A DNA stretch of 64,000 nucleotides from Paenibacillus marchantiophytorum (GTDB lineage Bacteria; Bacillota; Bacilli; Paenibacillales; NBRC-103111), in the NCBI RefSeq assembly GCF_014640555.1, contig NZ_BMHE01000016.1:32036-96035 (forward strand), given 5' to 3'. Made by a program: the position numbers and the translations under genes. Shown here one piece after another: positions 50,821 through 58,845 of this stretch (the first letter of the stretch is position 1; every line of letters starts with the position of its first letter). The notes under the pieces were generated by a model that saw nothing but the letters and a program-made list of their open reading frames with translations, had not been told where the DNA came from and ran no database searches.

Positions 50821-51564
50821 ACTTACAGTTTCGTTATCTCCAGGATCAACTACTAGTTGCTTTCGCGTAATCCAACGATCACACCATACCCTTCTTGGCC
50901 CGGATGAGGAAAGATAGGATTGTAGCAGTCTCTGCCCAAGAGAGTAAGAGAGACAACAACCTCTATTAATAGTCGTCAAAAGACGATACATAGATATCCA
51001 ATGTCACTTAGGAAAGAACATCTATGGTAAGTTTAGCTATCGTAGCTTGCAGTTGGCGTGCGGGATCAGGTGTTTCTTCCAAAAGAATTGGTTGCTACTG
51101 AGGTGATATGGGGCTGTATCTGGGTGCTGGAAAAGTGTGGGGCTGGATGGAACCCTCGAGTCTGCAAGTAGACCGGGAACACTTTGTCTTTGCGAAAGGT
51201 TTCGGTAGGGTCAAAGTCTAACTTGCTTTGGGAGTAAATGGTGCTGTCATCTTTTATCCATCGGATGCATCATTTCCTTTCATACACCTTTGAATTTTAC
51301 TAACAGCATTCACCTATACAGGGGAAATCAAAAGTAGTTTATAGCCAATTCTCCCCTAATACTCCCTTTTTCGTTTCCGAATCCGATAACTCTACCACTG
51401 TTATTGAGAGGATAGTAGTTGCGATATTGTATAATGAATTCCTTGTCAAATAAATGTATGCTAAAGTGGTAATAAAAAATATTGCAAAGATCTCTTACAC
51501 GAAAACACATCTTGTTATCGACAGTTATTGCCATGTAAGATGCGTCTTGGTATGGAGGATCCCT

Positions 51565-51759
51565 ATGGACAAATATGAATACAAAACTTTAAAATTTGCA
51601 ACAACAGGATTTTCTGGAGGGGACTTGGAGATTGGGAAATTCGATTTAGAGTTAAACAAATTGGGCGAGCTCGGATGGAGTTTAATTTCATGCTTCGATA
51701 CTAACATGATTCAAGGAGCTTCTAGATTGGTTATCGCTGTTTTTCAAAGGAAAATTTGA
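51565..51759 (+). CDS. DUF4177-like small protein
   Basis: This 64-residue cytosolic protein starts at ATG 51565, 6 bp after GGAGG. It reads DKYEYKTLKFATTG and then FDLELNKLGELGWSLISCFD and LVIAVFQRKI. The Y-E-Y-K start, the LN.LG..GW.L core and the C-terminal V.A.F.R pattern match DUF4177-type proteins. Function is unknown. It sits near the right edge of the island on the opposite strand to the ABC genes. Confidence 0.7.
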   Translation: MDKYEYKTLKFATTGFSGGDLEIGKFDLELNKLGELGWSLISCFDTNMIQGASRLVIAVFQRKI

Positions 51760-51820
51760 AATCAGGGTTCCATCATAGCTGCTCTTCATCTTCATAGTGG
51801 ATTAATGGTGGATAAGTAAG

Positions 51821-51862
51821 GCCGAGAGCCCATACGTGCCTGTTCCGGCATAGGCTTTCGGC
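51821..51862. repeat. Inverted repeat near the right island edge
   Basis: GCCGAGAGCCCATACGTGCC pairs with GGCATAGGCTTTCGGC around TGTTCC, leaving a few bulges. There is no T run on either strand, so it is not a standard terminator. It may be the end of a mobile element or an RNA hairpin. Confidence 0.5.
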
Positions 51863-51911
51863 GTCTGCTGTTTGGCCAACTCAATTGTGTATGACCCCAA
51901 TACATTTATTA

Positions 51912-52016
51912 CTATCCGAGTTTAGGAATTATAGCAGCAGGCTCCAACAAGGACCCAGACACGTTCTTTTTTAGGGACCGATGCTGTTTTTTTGTTAATG
52001 AGTTAAAGAATTGCAT
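51912..52016 (-). CDS. 34-residue small ORF with consensus ribosome binding site
   Basis: ATG 52016 is preceded by AAAGGAGGGG at 6 bp and opens MQFFNSLTKKQHRSLKKN, then a GSLLEPAAIIPKLG tail. It has a basic N-half and a hydrophobic, Pro-containing C-half with no Cys. It diverges from the DUF72 gene and lies within the last 200 bp of the island. It could be a signalling or antimicrobial peptide, or a decayed gene start; I recognise no family. Confidence 0.45.
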   Translation of the reverse strand: MQFFNSLTKKQHRSLKKNVSGSLLEPAAIIPKLG

Positions 52017-52098
52017 TTTGAACCCCTCCTTTGTCAAGATAGGAATTATATATCTTACTTTTCTGAGAAATAGATGAGATTTGGGAGGAGGATTCATT

Positions 52099-52122
52099 AT
52101 GATCAACATCGGCCTATCCGGC
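52099..52122 (+). other. Right boundary repeat of the island (start of the intact DUF72 gene)
   Basis: Identical over 24 bp to 43590-43613. The upstream DNA differs completely (GGGAGGAGGATTCATT here), so the gene is now expressed from island-provided sequence. The two copies are 8509 bp apart. Confidence 0.8.
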
Positions 52123-52932
52123 TGGGGCGACCACGAACTAGGCGGCAGCAGAGGCAAGCTGCGTGAATACGGCGCTCATTATCCAATCGTGGAGCTAGAT
52201 AGTTCATTCTACGCGATACAGCCAGAACGCAACTATCTCAAATGGCTGCAAGAAACACCCGATAATTTCAGCTTCATTATTAAAGCCTACCAAGGCATGA
52301 CCGGGCATCTGCGGGGCGAGAGCCCTTTTGAAGGCGGGATCGATCAGATGTTTGAGGTGTTCATGCAGTCTATTCGGCCGGTTCAAGAAGCGGGCAAGCT
52401 CAAGGCTGTGCTGTTCCAGTACCCGCCTTGGTTCGATTGCACGAAGCCGAATGTGGCTGTTCTTCGCGACGCCAAAGCGAGAATGGGCGATGTTCCTTTA
52501 GCGCTCGAATTTAGACATCAGAGTTGGTTCACGGAAGATATGCGGGAGAAGACTCTGAGCTTTATGCGCAGTGAGGGCTGGATGCACAGCATCTGCGATG
52601 AGCCGCAGGCAGGGATTGGCTCGGTGCCGACCGTGCTTGAGGTGACGCATCCGGAGATGACGATGGTTCGTTTCCATGGCCGCAATGTCGGCGGCTGGGT
52701 GCAAAATAGCGAGACGAATTGGCGTGAGGTCAGGTATTTGTATAACTACAATCAGCGGGAATTGCAGGAATGGAAGGGATGGCTGCTGGAGCTGCAAAAG
52801 CAAACGCGGGAGGTTTGTGTGATCTTCAATAACAATTCCGGAGGACATGCGGCTGGGAATGCGAAGGAACTCATGGAGATGCTGGGGGTTGATTACGAGG
52901 GCTTGGCGCCGAGGCAGCTGGATTTGTTTTGA
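52099..52932 (+). CDS. DUF72 (YecE-like) family protein
   Basis: This 277-residue TIM-barrel-like DUF72 protein has GLSGWGDHELGG at the start, YPIVELDSSFYAIQPERNYLKWLQETPDNFSF near residue 30, LFQYPPWF near 112, LALEFRHQSWF near 135, VRFHGRN near 193 and VIFNNNSGGHAAGNAKELMEML near 243. Function is unknown; it may be a nuclease or a metal-dependent enzyme. The frame opens at TTG 52081, but ATG 52099 follows GGGAGGAGG and matches the duplicated start. A perfect hairpin terminator follows at 52943-52982. Confidence 0.9.
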   Translation: MINIGLSGWGDHELGGSRGKLREYGAHYPIVELDSSFYAIQPERNYLKWLQETPDNFSFIIKAYQGMTGHLRGESPFEGGIDQMFEVFMQSIRPVQEAGKLKAVLFQYPPWFDCTKPNVAVLRDAKARMGDVPLALEFRHQSWFTEDMREKTLSFMRSEGWMHSICDEPQAGIGSVPTVLEVTHPEMTMVRFHGRNVGGWVQNSETNWREVRYLYNYNQRELQEWKGWLLELQKQTREVCVIFNNNSGGHAAGNAKELMEMLGVDYEGLAPRQLDLF

Positions 52933-52942
52933 TGAGTAGAAA

Positions 52943-52982
52943 TAGCCAAGAACCTTAAATTTAAGTTTAAGGTTCTTGGCTA
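52943..52982 (+). terminator. DUF72 terminator
   Basis: AGCCAAGAACCTTAAA pairs with TTTAAGGTTCTTGGCT around a 6-nt loop. The stem is perfect and suits the convergent genes on both sides. Confidence 0.8.
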
Positions 52983-52998
52983 GACCAAACAAATTCAT

Positions 52999-53736
52999 TT
53001 ATTTAAACCAATCATCCCTACCCCCATCAAGCAAGGAAGCAGAAGTACTGCGAAACAAAAATTGATATGTTCCTTCCGTTTGAGGATTAATGATAAACTT
53101 TACCTTCGAGACTCCCTCTAGAGGCTTGCTTATAAATTCATTCATGTAAGTTTTCTCGCTAGTAGCTTTATCATAAAAGACACGTTTCCCTTTGGGATTC
53201 CAAATCTCAACCATTAAATCTCCGGATTGCAACTCGATCAGAAAATTGGTTTTTAAATGAAAGAAAAAAGTCCGGTCTACCGAGATACTTTTCTCTATTA
53301 CTTTGAATTGTCGTTGTTTTTGTCCTCCGGATAAATGCTTAACCTTGCTATGAAGAAGTTCTTCGATTCCTAGCTTGTTTAAATAATGCCGCGCTTTCTC
53401 CTTGCATTCTCTTTTACTCATATTCAGTTCTATAAAAGGAAGCGTTACATTATCGTATACGCTATAGTTTGTAAGCAACGCATAGTGCTGAAAGATAAAA
53501 CTCACAACGCGATTTTGAATTTCGACAAGCTGTTTATCTTTTAAACCAACCGTAGATTTTCCTGGAATTTTGCATTCACCTTTTGTTGTTGTATCCATAC
53601 AGCCCATAATGTTAAGAAGTGTTGTTTTCCCTGAACCGGAAGGGCCTATGACAGCAACAAAATCATCAAGGGCCGTCAAGGAATTCTGGGAATTGCCGTA
53701 TATCTTAGATACGTGGACAAGTTCAATTGCCGCCAT
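52999..53736 (-). pseudogene. Chimeric remnant: MacB-type ATPase N-part fused to an unrelated exported-protein tail
   Basis: The 245-codon open frame starts as a MacB/LolD-type ATPase: AIELVHVSKIYG, Walker A VIGPSGSGKTT, Q-loop IFQHYALL and signature HLSGGQKQR near residue 141. About ten residues are missing between ALDD and FVAVIG. Walker B and the H-loop are absent. After LSGGQKQR the text changes to FHLKTNFLIELQSGDLMVEI and FIINPQTEGTYQFLFRS, which looks like the end of an exported protein. A deletion fusing two genes is the simplest explanation. It cannot work as a transporter ATPase. Confidence 0.75.
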
Positions 53737-53951
53737 TAGGCTTCTCCTCCTTGAATTAACGTGTATGGTGACCTTTTATAGATAAACCAGATCGGGTATA
53801 TAACGGAAAATAAGGTAAGGCTTGAGGCAATAACAAGCAATTTAAAGACAATGCCAATACCAAATAATTCCAATATTGATGAATTGTAAATAGTACTCCA
53901 TATGCTATTAGAGTAATAATTCCAAATTCCCCCCACAATAGCACTAAGCAT
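53736..53951 (-). pseudogene. C-terminal fragment of a MacB/FtsX-type permease
   Basis: This 71-codon fragment has two hydrophobic helices and ends SVIYPIWFIYKRSPYTLIQGGEA, the typical last helix and tail of FtsX-domain ABC permeases. It overlaps the ATPase remnant by one base, as permease-ATPase pairs do. The N-terminal helices and extracytoplasmic domain are missing. Confidence 0.65.
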
Positions 53952-54065
53952 AATGGACGAACACTTCGGTTATGATCGTTCTGGCTATACGAATGATGGA
54001 TTCACCATAAACTTTCCTTTCTCCAAATTCATAAAATCTGGCTCGGATGGAGGATAGACTAGAGG

Positions 54066-54302
54066 TTATAATTCCAAGGGGATTGTGTCAGTGGGGCCAA
54101 GCATGAAATCTGTTTTTGAAAAGGTGGTTCCTGAATCCAGTTTGATCTTCGTGCTATGGAACAAGGAATCATCTAAAAACACCATATAGGAGAGTTTCTC
54201 TTGTCCTCTTAGTACCGTGTTTTTATACAATTCCCGATTTTTCAAACCTAGCAAAAAAAATTGCGCAGTAGAAAAAGACCCGTGTCCGCTCACGTTATTC
54301 AT
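54066..54302 (-). pseudogene. Fragment of the same decayed locus
   Basis: This 78-codon frame without membrane helices contains FSTAQFFLLGLKNRELYK and KLSYMVFLDDSLFHSTK. It has no clear ribosome binding site and no recognised family. Position upstream of the permease fragment on the same strand suggests it once encoded an exported subunit or a permease extracytoplasmic domain. Confidence 0.35.
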
Positions 54303-54417
54303 ATTATCAATTTCTTGTTTGAGCTTGCTATAGCGCTCGGAGAATAATTGCGCGCTTATATTCCCCGTTTTGCCGTATCATTATTATTTTATTGTGGGGT
54401 CTTACTGTTCTTAAGGC

Positions 54418-54582
54418 TTAATCTCTTCTATATCCACTTTCAAAATTCTTCATATAACGATTATAAAATTCTTTGCCATTAGAATCATAGCCATCATGAC
54501 TCTTGTTTACAAAATACCCCTTAACATCCCAATGGAGGGTGAGACCACCTTCTTCTACTCTATTATGGAAGGTAATGATACT
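54418..54582 (-). pseudogene. Gene tail without a start
   Basis: An open stretch without ATG contains FHNRVEEGGLTLHWDVKGYF and SNGKEFYNRYMKNFESG, ending at TAA 54418. The sense-like composition suggests the 3' end of a lost gene. Family unknown. The rest of the gap 54303-54729 holds only the promoter of the next gene. Confidence 0.35.
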
Positions 54583-54659
54583 TCAATCTGGTCATACTAT
54601 TTCGACGTAATATGACTTTATTCGATATGTTATATGAAAAATATGAATCTATAGCACTA

Positions 54660-54688
54660 TTGGGAATAAATATAAATAAAGTTAATAT
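54660..54688 (+). promoter_or_regulatory. Promoter of the secreted/cytosolic pair
   Basis: TTGGGA (54660-54665), a 17-bp spacer and TAATAT (54683-54688), 26 bp before the GAGGAGG ribosome binding site. Confidence 0.5.
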
Positions 54689-54729
54689 ATAGTAGTTGAC
54701 TATTAGAGTTTTAGAGGAGGATAATTACT

Positions 54730-55308
54730 ATGAAAAAGTTAATTACACTATTACTAACTATTGCTATGATGGTAACATTTATTTTACCAGCAGCAGGAGC
54801 AACTACGGATTCATCAACAAAAGACTTCCACGATCAGAAACTGGAAGCAGGATTGAAAGCATTAGAGGATGAGAAAAAGTCAGAGGATTCAGAAGATAAG
54901 AAGAATTCAAATGAAAAAATTCAGCTCCGAAATCCGATTATCAAATTAATCCAATTGATTTTCACTCAAGCAACAAAAACTACTAGCGTTGTAGCTACTA
55001 GTAGAAGTGTTGCTACAACTATTACTTCACATGCTATTAAAGAGGCGCTTAAAGATGGTATTACAAATATTATGATTGACACAATTTTAGATGGGGTAAG
55101 TGCTTCAGGTGGGCCATTTAAAGTTGATAAATTTGATGATGCTTTAGGAGACTCAAGAGTTTTTTATGATTATGGTACTAAAACTGTAATAATACTAGCT
55201 AAGACTGACAATACCATTATTACAGTGTATAAAGATACATCCACTGATGGAGCTGCCAGTAGAATAAAAGCTGGCAGGTGGAAATTTGGATATTGGATGT
55301 TTGAATAG
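54730..55308 (+). CDS. Secreted protein of unknown function, toxin-like layout
   Basis: This 192-residue exported protein has a clear signal peptide (MKKLITLLLTIAMMVTFILP, cleavage near AAGA), a highly charged Asp/Glu/Lys linker (about 30-65) and a Thr/Ser/Ala helical segment (about 75-110). A compact C-terminal region (about 125-192) follows with FYDYGTKTVIILAKTDNTI, then TVYKDTSTDGAASRIKAGRW. ATG 54730 is 9 bp after GAGGAGG. It is followed 19 bp later by a cytosolic protein gene. The order and the beta-rich C-terminus resemble small secreted toxin/immunity pairs, but I recognise no toxin family. Confidence 0.65.
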   Translation: MKKLITLLLTIAMMVTFILPAAGATTDSSTKDFHDQKLEAGLKALEDEKKSEDSEDKKNSNEKIQLRNPIIKLIQLIFTQATKTTSVVATSRSVATTITSHAIKEALKDGITNIMIDTILDGVSASGGPFKVDKFDDALGDSRVFYDYGTKTVIILAKTDNTIITVYKDTSTDGAASRIKAGRWKFGYWMFE

Positions 55309-55327
55309 GAAAAGGTGGCAACCTAAA

Positions 55328-55750
55328 ATGGCTGTTGTTTATCTTAGAGGTCGTGAAAATACATCCGAAATTGATATTCATTTTGAGTTTTTGTACCATA
55401 TTCCTGGAGAGTATGAGGGAAGTAGAATTCGTGTTACTTTCTACAGAAATAAACTAGTTGAAAGAACTATTGATATGGGCTGGACAAATATAGTTCTCTT
55501 TCGCTTTATTAATTTGATGAAAAATTTTCCATTAGAAAAACCAAATGGAAACTATCATCACTTCGAAAAACATCTTGAATTTCACTGGATTTATGAGTAC
55601 AGTACTGATCTATACTTGCTGGTTCTTGAAGATCAAGGTATATTATTTCCGTTAAAAACTAGCAAAAGTGAGCTAGTAAAGTTTGGACATGCGCTTGAAA
55701 AGGCAGTAAAATTAGCTCCAAGTCTAGACAGTTTTACAAATCTTGAGTAA
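55328..55750 (+). CDS. Cytosolic partner protein, possibly immunity-like
   Basis: This 140-residue soluble protein has no signal peptide or membrane helix and is rich in aromatic residues (IDIHFEFLYHIPGEYEG, HHFEKHLEFHWIYEYSTD, LYLLVLEDQGILFPL). The frame opens at 55286 inside the previous gene, but ATG 55328 is 8 bp after AAAAGGTGGC and is chosen. Cotranscription with the secreted protein suggests a dedicated partner such as an immunity protein or chaperone. Family unknown. A hairpin terminator follows at 55774-55810. Confidence 0.62.
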   Translation: MAVVYLRGRENTSEIDIHFEFLYHIPGEYEGSRIRVTFYRNKLVERTIDMGWTNIVLFRFINLMKNFPLEKPNGNYHHFEKHLEFHWIYEYSTDLYLLVLEDQGILFPLKTSKSELVKFGHALEKAVKLAPSLDSFTNLE

Positions 55751-55773
55751 AAGGTTTTTTCTAAATAAATACC

Positions 55774-55810
55774 AAACAGCCTTTTCGTGATAATTGCGAA
55801 AAGGCTGTTT
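55774..55810 (+). terminator. Terminator of the secreted/cytosolic pair
   Basis: AAACAGCCTTTTCG pairs perfectly with CGAAAAGGCTGTTT. The rest of the 310-bp gap to 56060 is AT-rich, and I see nothing else in it. Confidence 0.75.
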
Positions 55811-56060
55811 AGTGTAGCTGAAAGAAATGCCTCAAAACCGCTGCACCCGAATGTAATCTGCCGTAAATACATGCGATTGATTTATTTGTGTGCAATTTAT
55901 GCGTAAATATGAATGAAAATGCATTTTAACAAAATTTATTATCAATATAATTCAAAGAGTTCTTTTATTAAATGATCTATTTCAAGCAATATGTATTTGG
56001 GGGAATTGGATCCAATGTAGAGTGTACTTACAATAAGTGAATTTCACACAAAGTTATAAC

Positions 56061-57209
56061 CTACCACTCAGCAACGGTGCCGTCCGCTTGACGCCAAACG
56101 GGATTTTTCCAGTTATGTCCGATTGCGGCCATTTCGCGGACTTTCTCCTCGTTGATTTCGATACCCAAGCCCGGTGCAGTCAGATTCTTCACGAAGCCTT
56201 CCTCATACTGGAACACGGAAGGGTCTTTCAGGTAATCCAACAAGTCGCTGCCCTGATTATAGTGAATGCCCAGACTTTGCTCCTGAATGAAGGCGTTAGG
56301 GGAGCAAATGTCGAGCTGCAAACACGAAGCCAATGCGATAGGACCAAGCGGACAGTGCGGAGCAACTGCAATATCGTAAGCTTCGGCCATGGCTGCGATT
56401 TTACGTGTTTCGAGGATACCTCCAGCATGGGAGAGGTCTGGCTGGATAATGTCGACGATGCCTTGCGCGAGCAGCTCTTTGAAGCCCCAGCGTGTGTACA
56501 TGCGTTCGCCGGTTGCGATAGGGCACGAGGTATAGCGGGCAATTTCTTTGAGCGCTTCATTATTCTCAGGAAGCACAGGCTCTTCAATAAACATCGGGCG
56601 GTAAGGCTCCAACTCTTTGACGATGATTTTGGCCATCGACTTATGGACACGCCCGTGGAAATCAATGCCAATGCCGACATCTTTGCCGACGGCCTCACGT
56701 ACGGCTGCGATGCGGGCTATAGCTTCATCGACTTTGCTGATGGAATCGATGTAGTGCATCTCTTCGGTGGCGTTCATTTTCACCGCCGTGAAACCGGCCT
56801 CAACCTGCAGCTTGGCGGCTTGCCCCACGTCGCTTGGACGGTCTCCGCCGATCCAAGAGTAGACACGCGTGCGATCGCGGCACGCCCCGCCCAGCAAATC
56901 ATATACAGGGGCATTGTAGAACTTGCCCTTAATGTCCCACAGCGCCTGCTCGATGCCGGAGATGGCACTCGACAGAATCGGTCCGCCCCGATAAAATCCC
57001 CCGCGGTATAGCACTTGAAACATATCCTCGATCCGCATCGGATCTGTGCCTATGAGATAGTCGCTCATTTCTCTTACGGCAGCAGCAACGGTATCGGCTT
57101 TGCCCTCGACGACAGGCTCTCCCCATCCGGTAATCCCTTCATCGGTTTCGATTTTCAGAAACAACCAACGCGGCGGTACTTTAAACAATTCCAGTTTGGT
57201 GATTTTCAT
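56061..57209 (-). CDS. dgoD: D-galactonate dehydratase-like enzyme (enolase superfamily)
   Basis: This 382-residue mandelate racemase/muconate lactonizing enzyme has the same length as E. coli DgoD. Metal ligands and catalytic residues appear as IGIDFHGRV near residue 183, FIEEPVLPEN near 209, ATGERMYTRWGF near 235, IIQPDLSHAGGI near 258 and the catalytic His region APHCPLGPIALAS near 285. It should dehydrate D-galactonate to 2-keto-3-deoxygalactonate. Twelve residues before ATG 57209 are excluded because GGAGAGGAAG precedes it. It lies 19 bp downstream of the YesN-type regulator and ends the operon. Confidence 0.85.
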   Translation of the reverse strand: MKITKLELFKVPPRWLFLKIETDEGITGWGEPVVEGKADTVAAAVREMSDYLIGTDPMRIEDMFQVLYRGGFYRGGPILSSAISGIEQALWDIKGKFYNAPVYDLLGGACRDRTRVYSWIGGDRPSDVGQAAKLQVEAGFTAVKMNATEEMHYIDSISKVDEAIARIAAVREAVGKDVGIGIDFHGRVHKSMAKIIVKELEPYRPMFIEEPVLPENNEALKEIARYTSCPIATGERMYTRWGFKELLAQGIVDIIQPDLSHAGGILETRKIAAMAEAYDIAVAPHCPLGPIALASCLQLDICSPNAFIQEQSLGIHYNQGSDLLDYLKDPSVFQYEEGFVKNLTAPGLGIEINEEKVREMAAIGHNWKNPVWRQADGTVAEW

Positions 57210-57228
57210 CAGATTCTTCCTCTCCATG

Positions 57229-58845
57229 TTACGAATAGTGGTCACGATACTCCTGAGGGGTCATTCCATAATGCTTTTTGAAGGCATGGTTAAAAGAGTG
57301 CGGTCGCTGATAGCCAAGCTGTGTAGCGATTTCGTATATTTTCTCCTGACCGTTTTTCAGCAGATAAGCGGCTTTGTCCATGCGCACACGACTCACGTAA
57401 TCGCTTAGATTATCGCCGGTTTCCACTTTATAAATCTTCGATACATAGACCGGATGCAGATAAACATGATCGGCTATGGATTGCAAAGAAACATCGCTGG
57501 CAAGATGCTGTTCGATAAAGGAACGGATGTCATTGATCAGGGTAGTCCGGCTGTCCTGCCTTTCTTGGTCCATGTCCTCTCGCATGCGCTGCAAGGAGCG
57601 GAGAGACCAATCGCGAAGTTGGTTGACGGTGCGAAAAGGAATCCCCTCTGTCATTTTCTCGTAGTCGCCGCCGATAAGCTGATGCAGCTGTCGACCGTTT
57701 TTGTGGGCGATATAGGCAAAAGCTGAAGCAATGGAGAAGTAAACCTCCAGCAGATGCTCCTGGGATTCAGAGAACTTCGTACCCATCTCATCGAAAATCT
57801 GCGTAAGCTTATCCGCGGTATCCTCCCAACGAGCGGCCTCCAGGAGATGATTGAGCGTAGGGGGCTCGTACAGCCTTTGCAAAGCGGACAGTTCCGTCTG
57901 GACAGCCTCGTCACCCAGCCGCATCAACAGTTCATGCTCACTGCCGATCCGTTTGCGGAAGGCGCTCAGAGACGCATGATAAAGGGTTGTAAGATCAGAA
58001 GGAAATTCCCCCCAACTGCTTAGCAAAATGGAGATTTTACCCTTCAAATAATTGTTCACGGCCGATTGCAGAACGGCTGCGGTTCGTTCCAGCCAGGCAG
58101 GTTCCTCTTTCTCGGAGATAGCGATCTTCCGTTTCATAATAAAAACTAAGTAATCATGCGCATCTTTCGTTGACCAGGTGTCGAATTTCTCCGCGAATAA
58201 TTCCTCCACCATGTTGCTGATGGCATATTCCATTAAGGACAGCCGTCTCATATCGTAGTCGAGGAAGTCGGATTCTAGCCGAATCATCATGCATACACAG
58301 GCTTGCCCGTGAAAATCAGGGAGCTCAAGCATCTGCATTTTCTCCTGCAAGGAGGTCTCGGTCAGGTTGCGCCCCTGAAGAAGATCATTGAGTAAATTTC
58401 CCCGCAGCAGGGGCAGATTTTCTTTGAATGTATAGGCGAGCCGCCGTGTGGAAAAGACTTCCTGCCATTCTTTTTGCAGCTTATCCATCACGCGTTTGAC
58501 GGTACCCAGCAGATCCTTCTCCGTTACCGGTTTCAGTAAATAGTCTTCTGTCCCCTGAAGAATCGCTTCTTTGGCATAGTTGAAATCCGAGTAGCCTGAC
58601 AGAAGGATGCATTTGGTTTTGGGCCACCTGCGGTTGATTTCGGCGATCAATTGCAAGCCTGTTATTCCTGGCATTTGGATATCCGTCAGGACGATATCTA
58701 TGGAGAATTGCTCGAGCAGCTCCAGCGCCTCTTGGCCAGAGTAAGCCTTGAAAATCTGTTCAATCCCCAGAGATGCCCAGTCGATTGTAGCGTGAAGTCG
58801 ATCCACGACGTGCGCTTCATCATCGACAATCAGAAGTTGGATCAT
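57229..58845 (-). CDS. AraC-type response regulator (YesN family)
   Basis: This 538-residue regulator has a receiver domain at 1-120 (LLIVDDEAHVVDRL; phosphoacceptor in IDIVLTDIQMPGITG near 55; Lys in YLLKPVTEKD near 105). A long helical middle region follows, then a C-terminal double AraC helix-turn-helix (about 435-538: LQSIADHVYLHPVYVSKIYK, IYEIATQLGYQRPHSFNHAF). ATG 58845 follows AAAGGAG and overlaps the kinase stop by 4 bp. It probably activates the operon promoter at the right edge of the window. Confidence 0.92.
   Translation of the reverse strand: MIQLLIVDDEAHVVDRLHATIDWASLGIEQIFKAYSGQEALELLEQFSIDIVLTDIQMPGITGLQLIAEINRRWPKTKCILLSGYSDFNYAKEAILQGTEDYLLKPVTEKDLLGTVKRVMDKLQKEWQEVFSTRRLAYTFKENLPLLRGNLLNDLLQGRNLTETSLQEKMQMLELPDFHGQACVCMMIRLESDFLDYDMRRLSLMEYAISNMVEELFAEKFDTWSTKDAHDYLVFIMKRKIAISEKEEPAWLERTAAVLQSAVNNYLKGKISILLSSWGEFPSDLTTLYHASLSAFRKRIGSEHELLMRLGDEAVQTELSALQRLYEPPTLNHLLEAARWEDTADKLTQIFDEMGTKFSESQEHLLEVYFSIASAFAYIAHKNGRQLHQLIGGDYEKMTEGIPFRTVNQLRDWSLRSLQRMREDMDQERQDSRTTLINDIRSFIEQHLASDVSLQSIADHVYLHPVYVSKIYKVETGDNLSDYVSRVRMDKAAYLLKNGQEKIYEIATQLGYQRPHSFNHAFKKHYGMTPQEYRDHYS

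Noticed and set aside
50758..50991. 77-codon minus-strand frame
   Set aside because: Lies across the IS630 relic tail with no start context.
51328..51534. 68-codon minus-strand frame near the DUF4177 gene
   Set aside because: No ribosome binding site and no recognisable pattern; probably chance in AT-rich DNA.
52946..52983. Perfect inverted repeat as an island attachment site
   Set aside because: It is better explained as the DUF72 terminator; the direct repeats at 43590 and 52099 mark the island ends.
56037..57011. 324-codon plus-strand frame opposite dgoD
   Set aside because: Antisense shadow; the enolase-superfamily motifs are on the minus strand.
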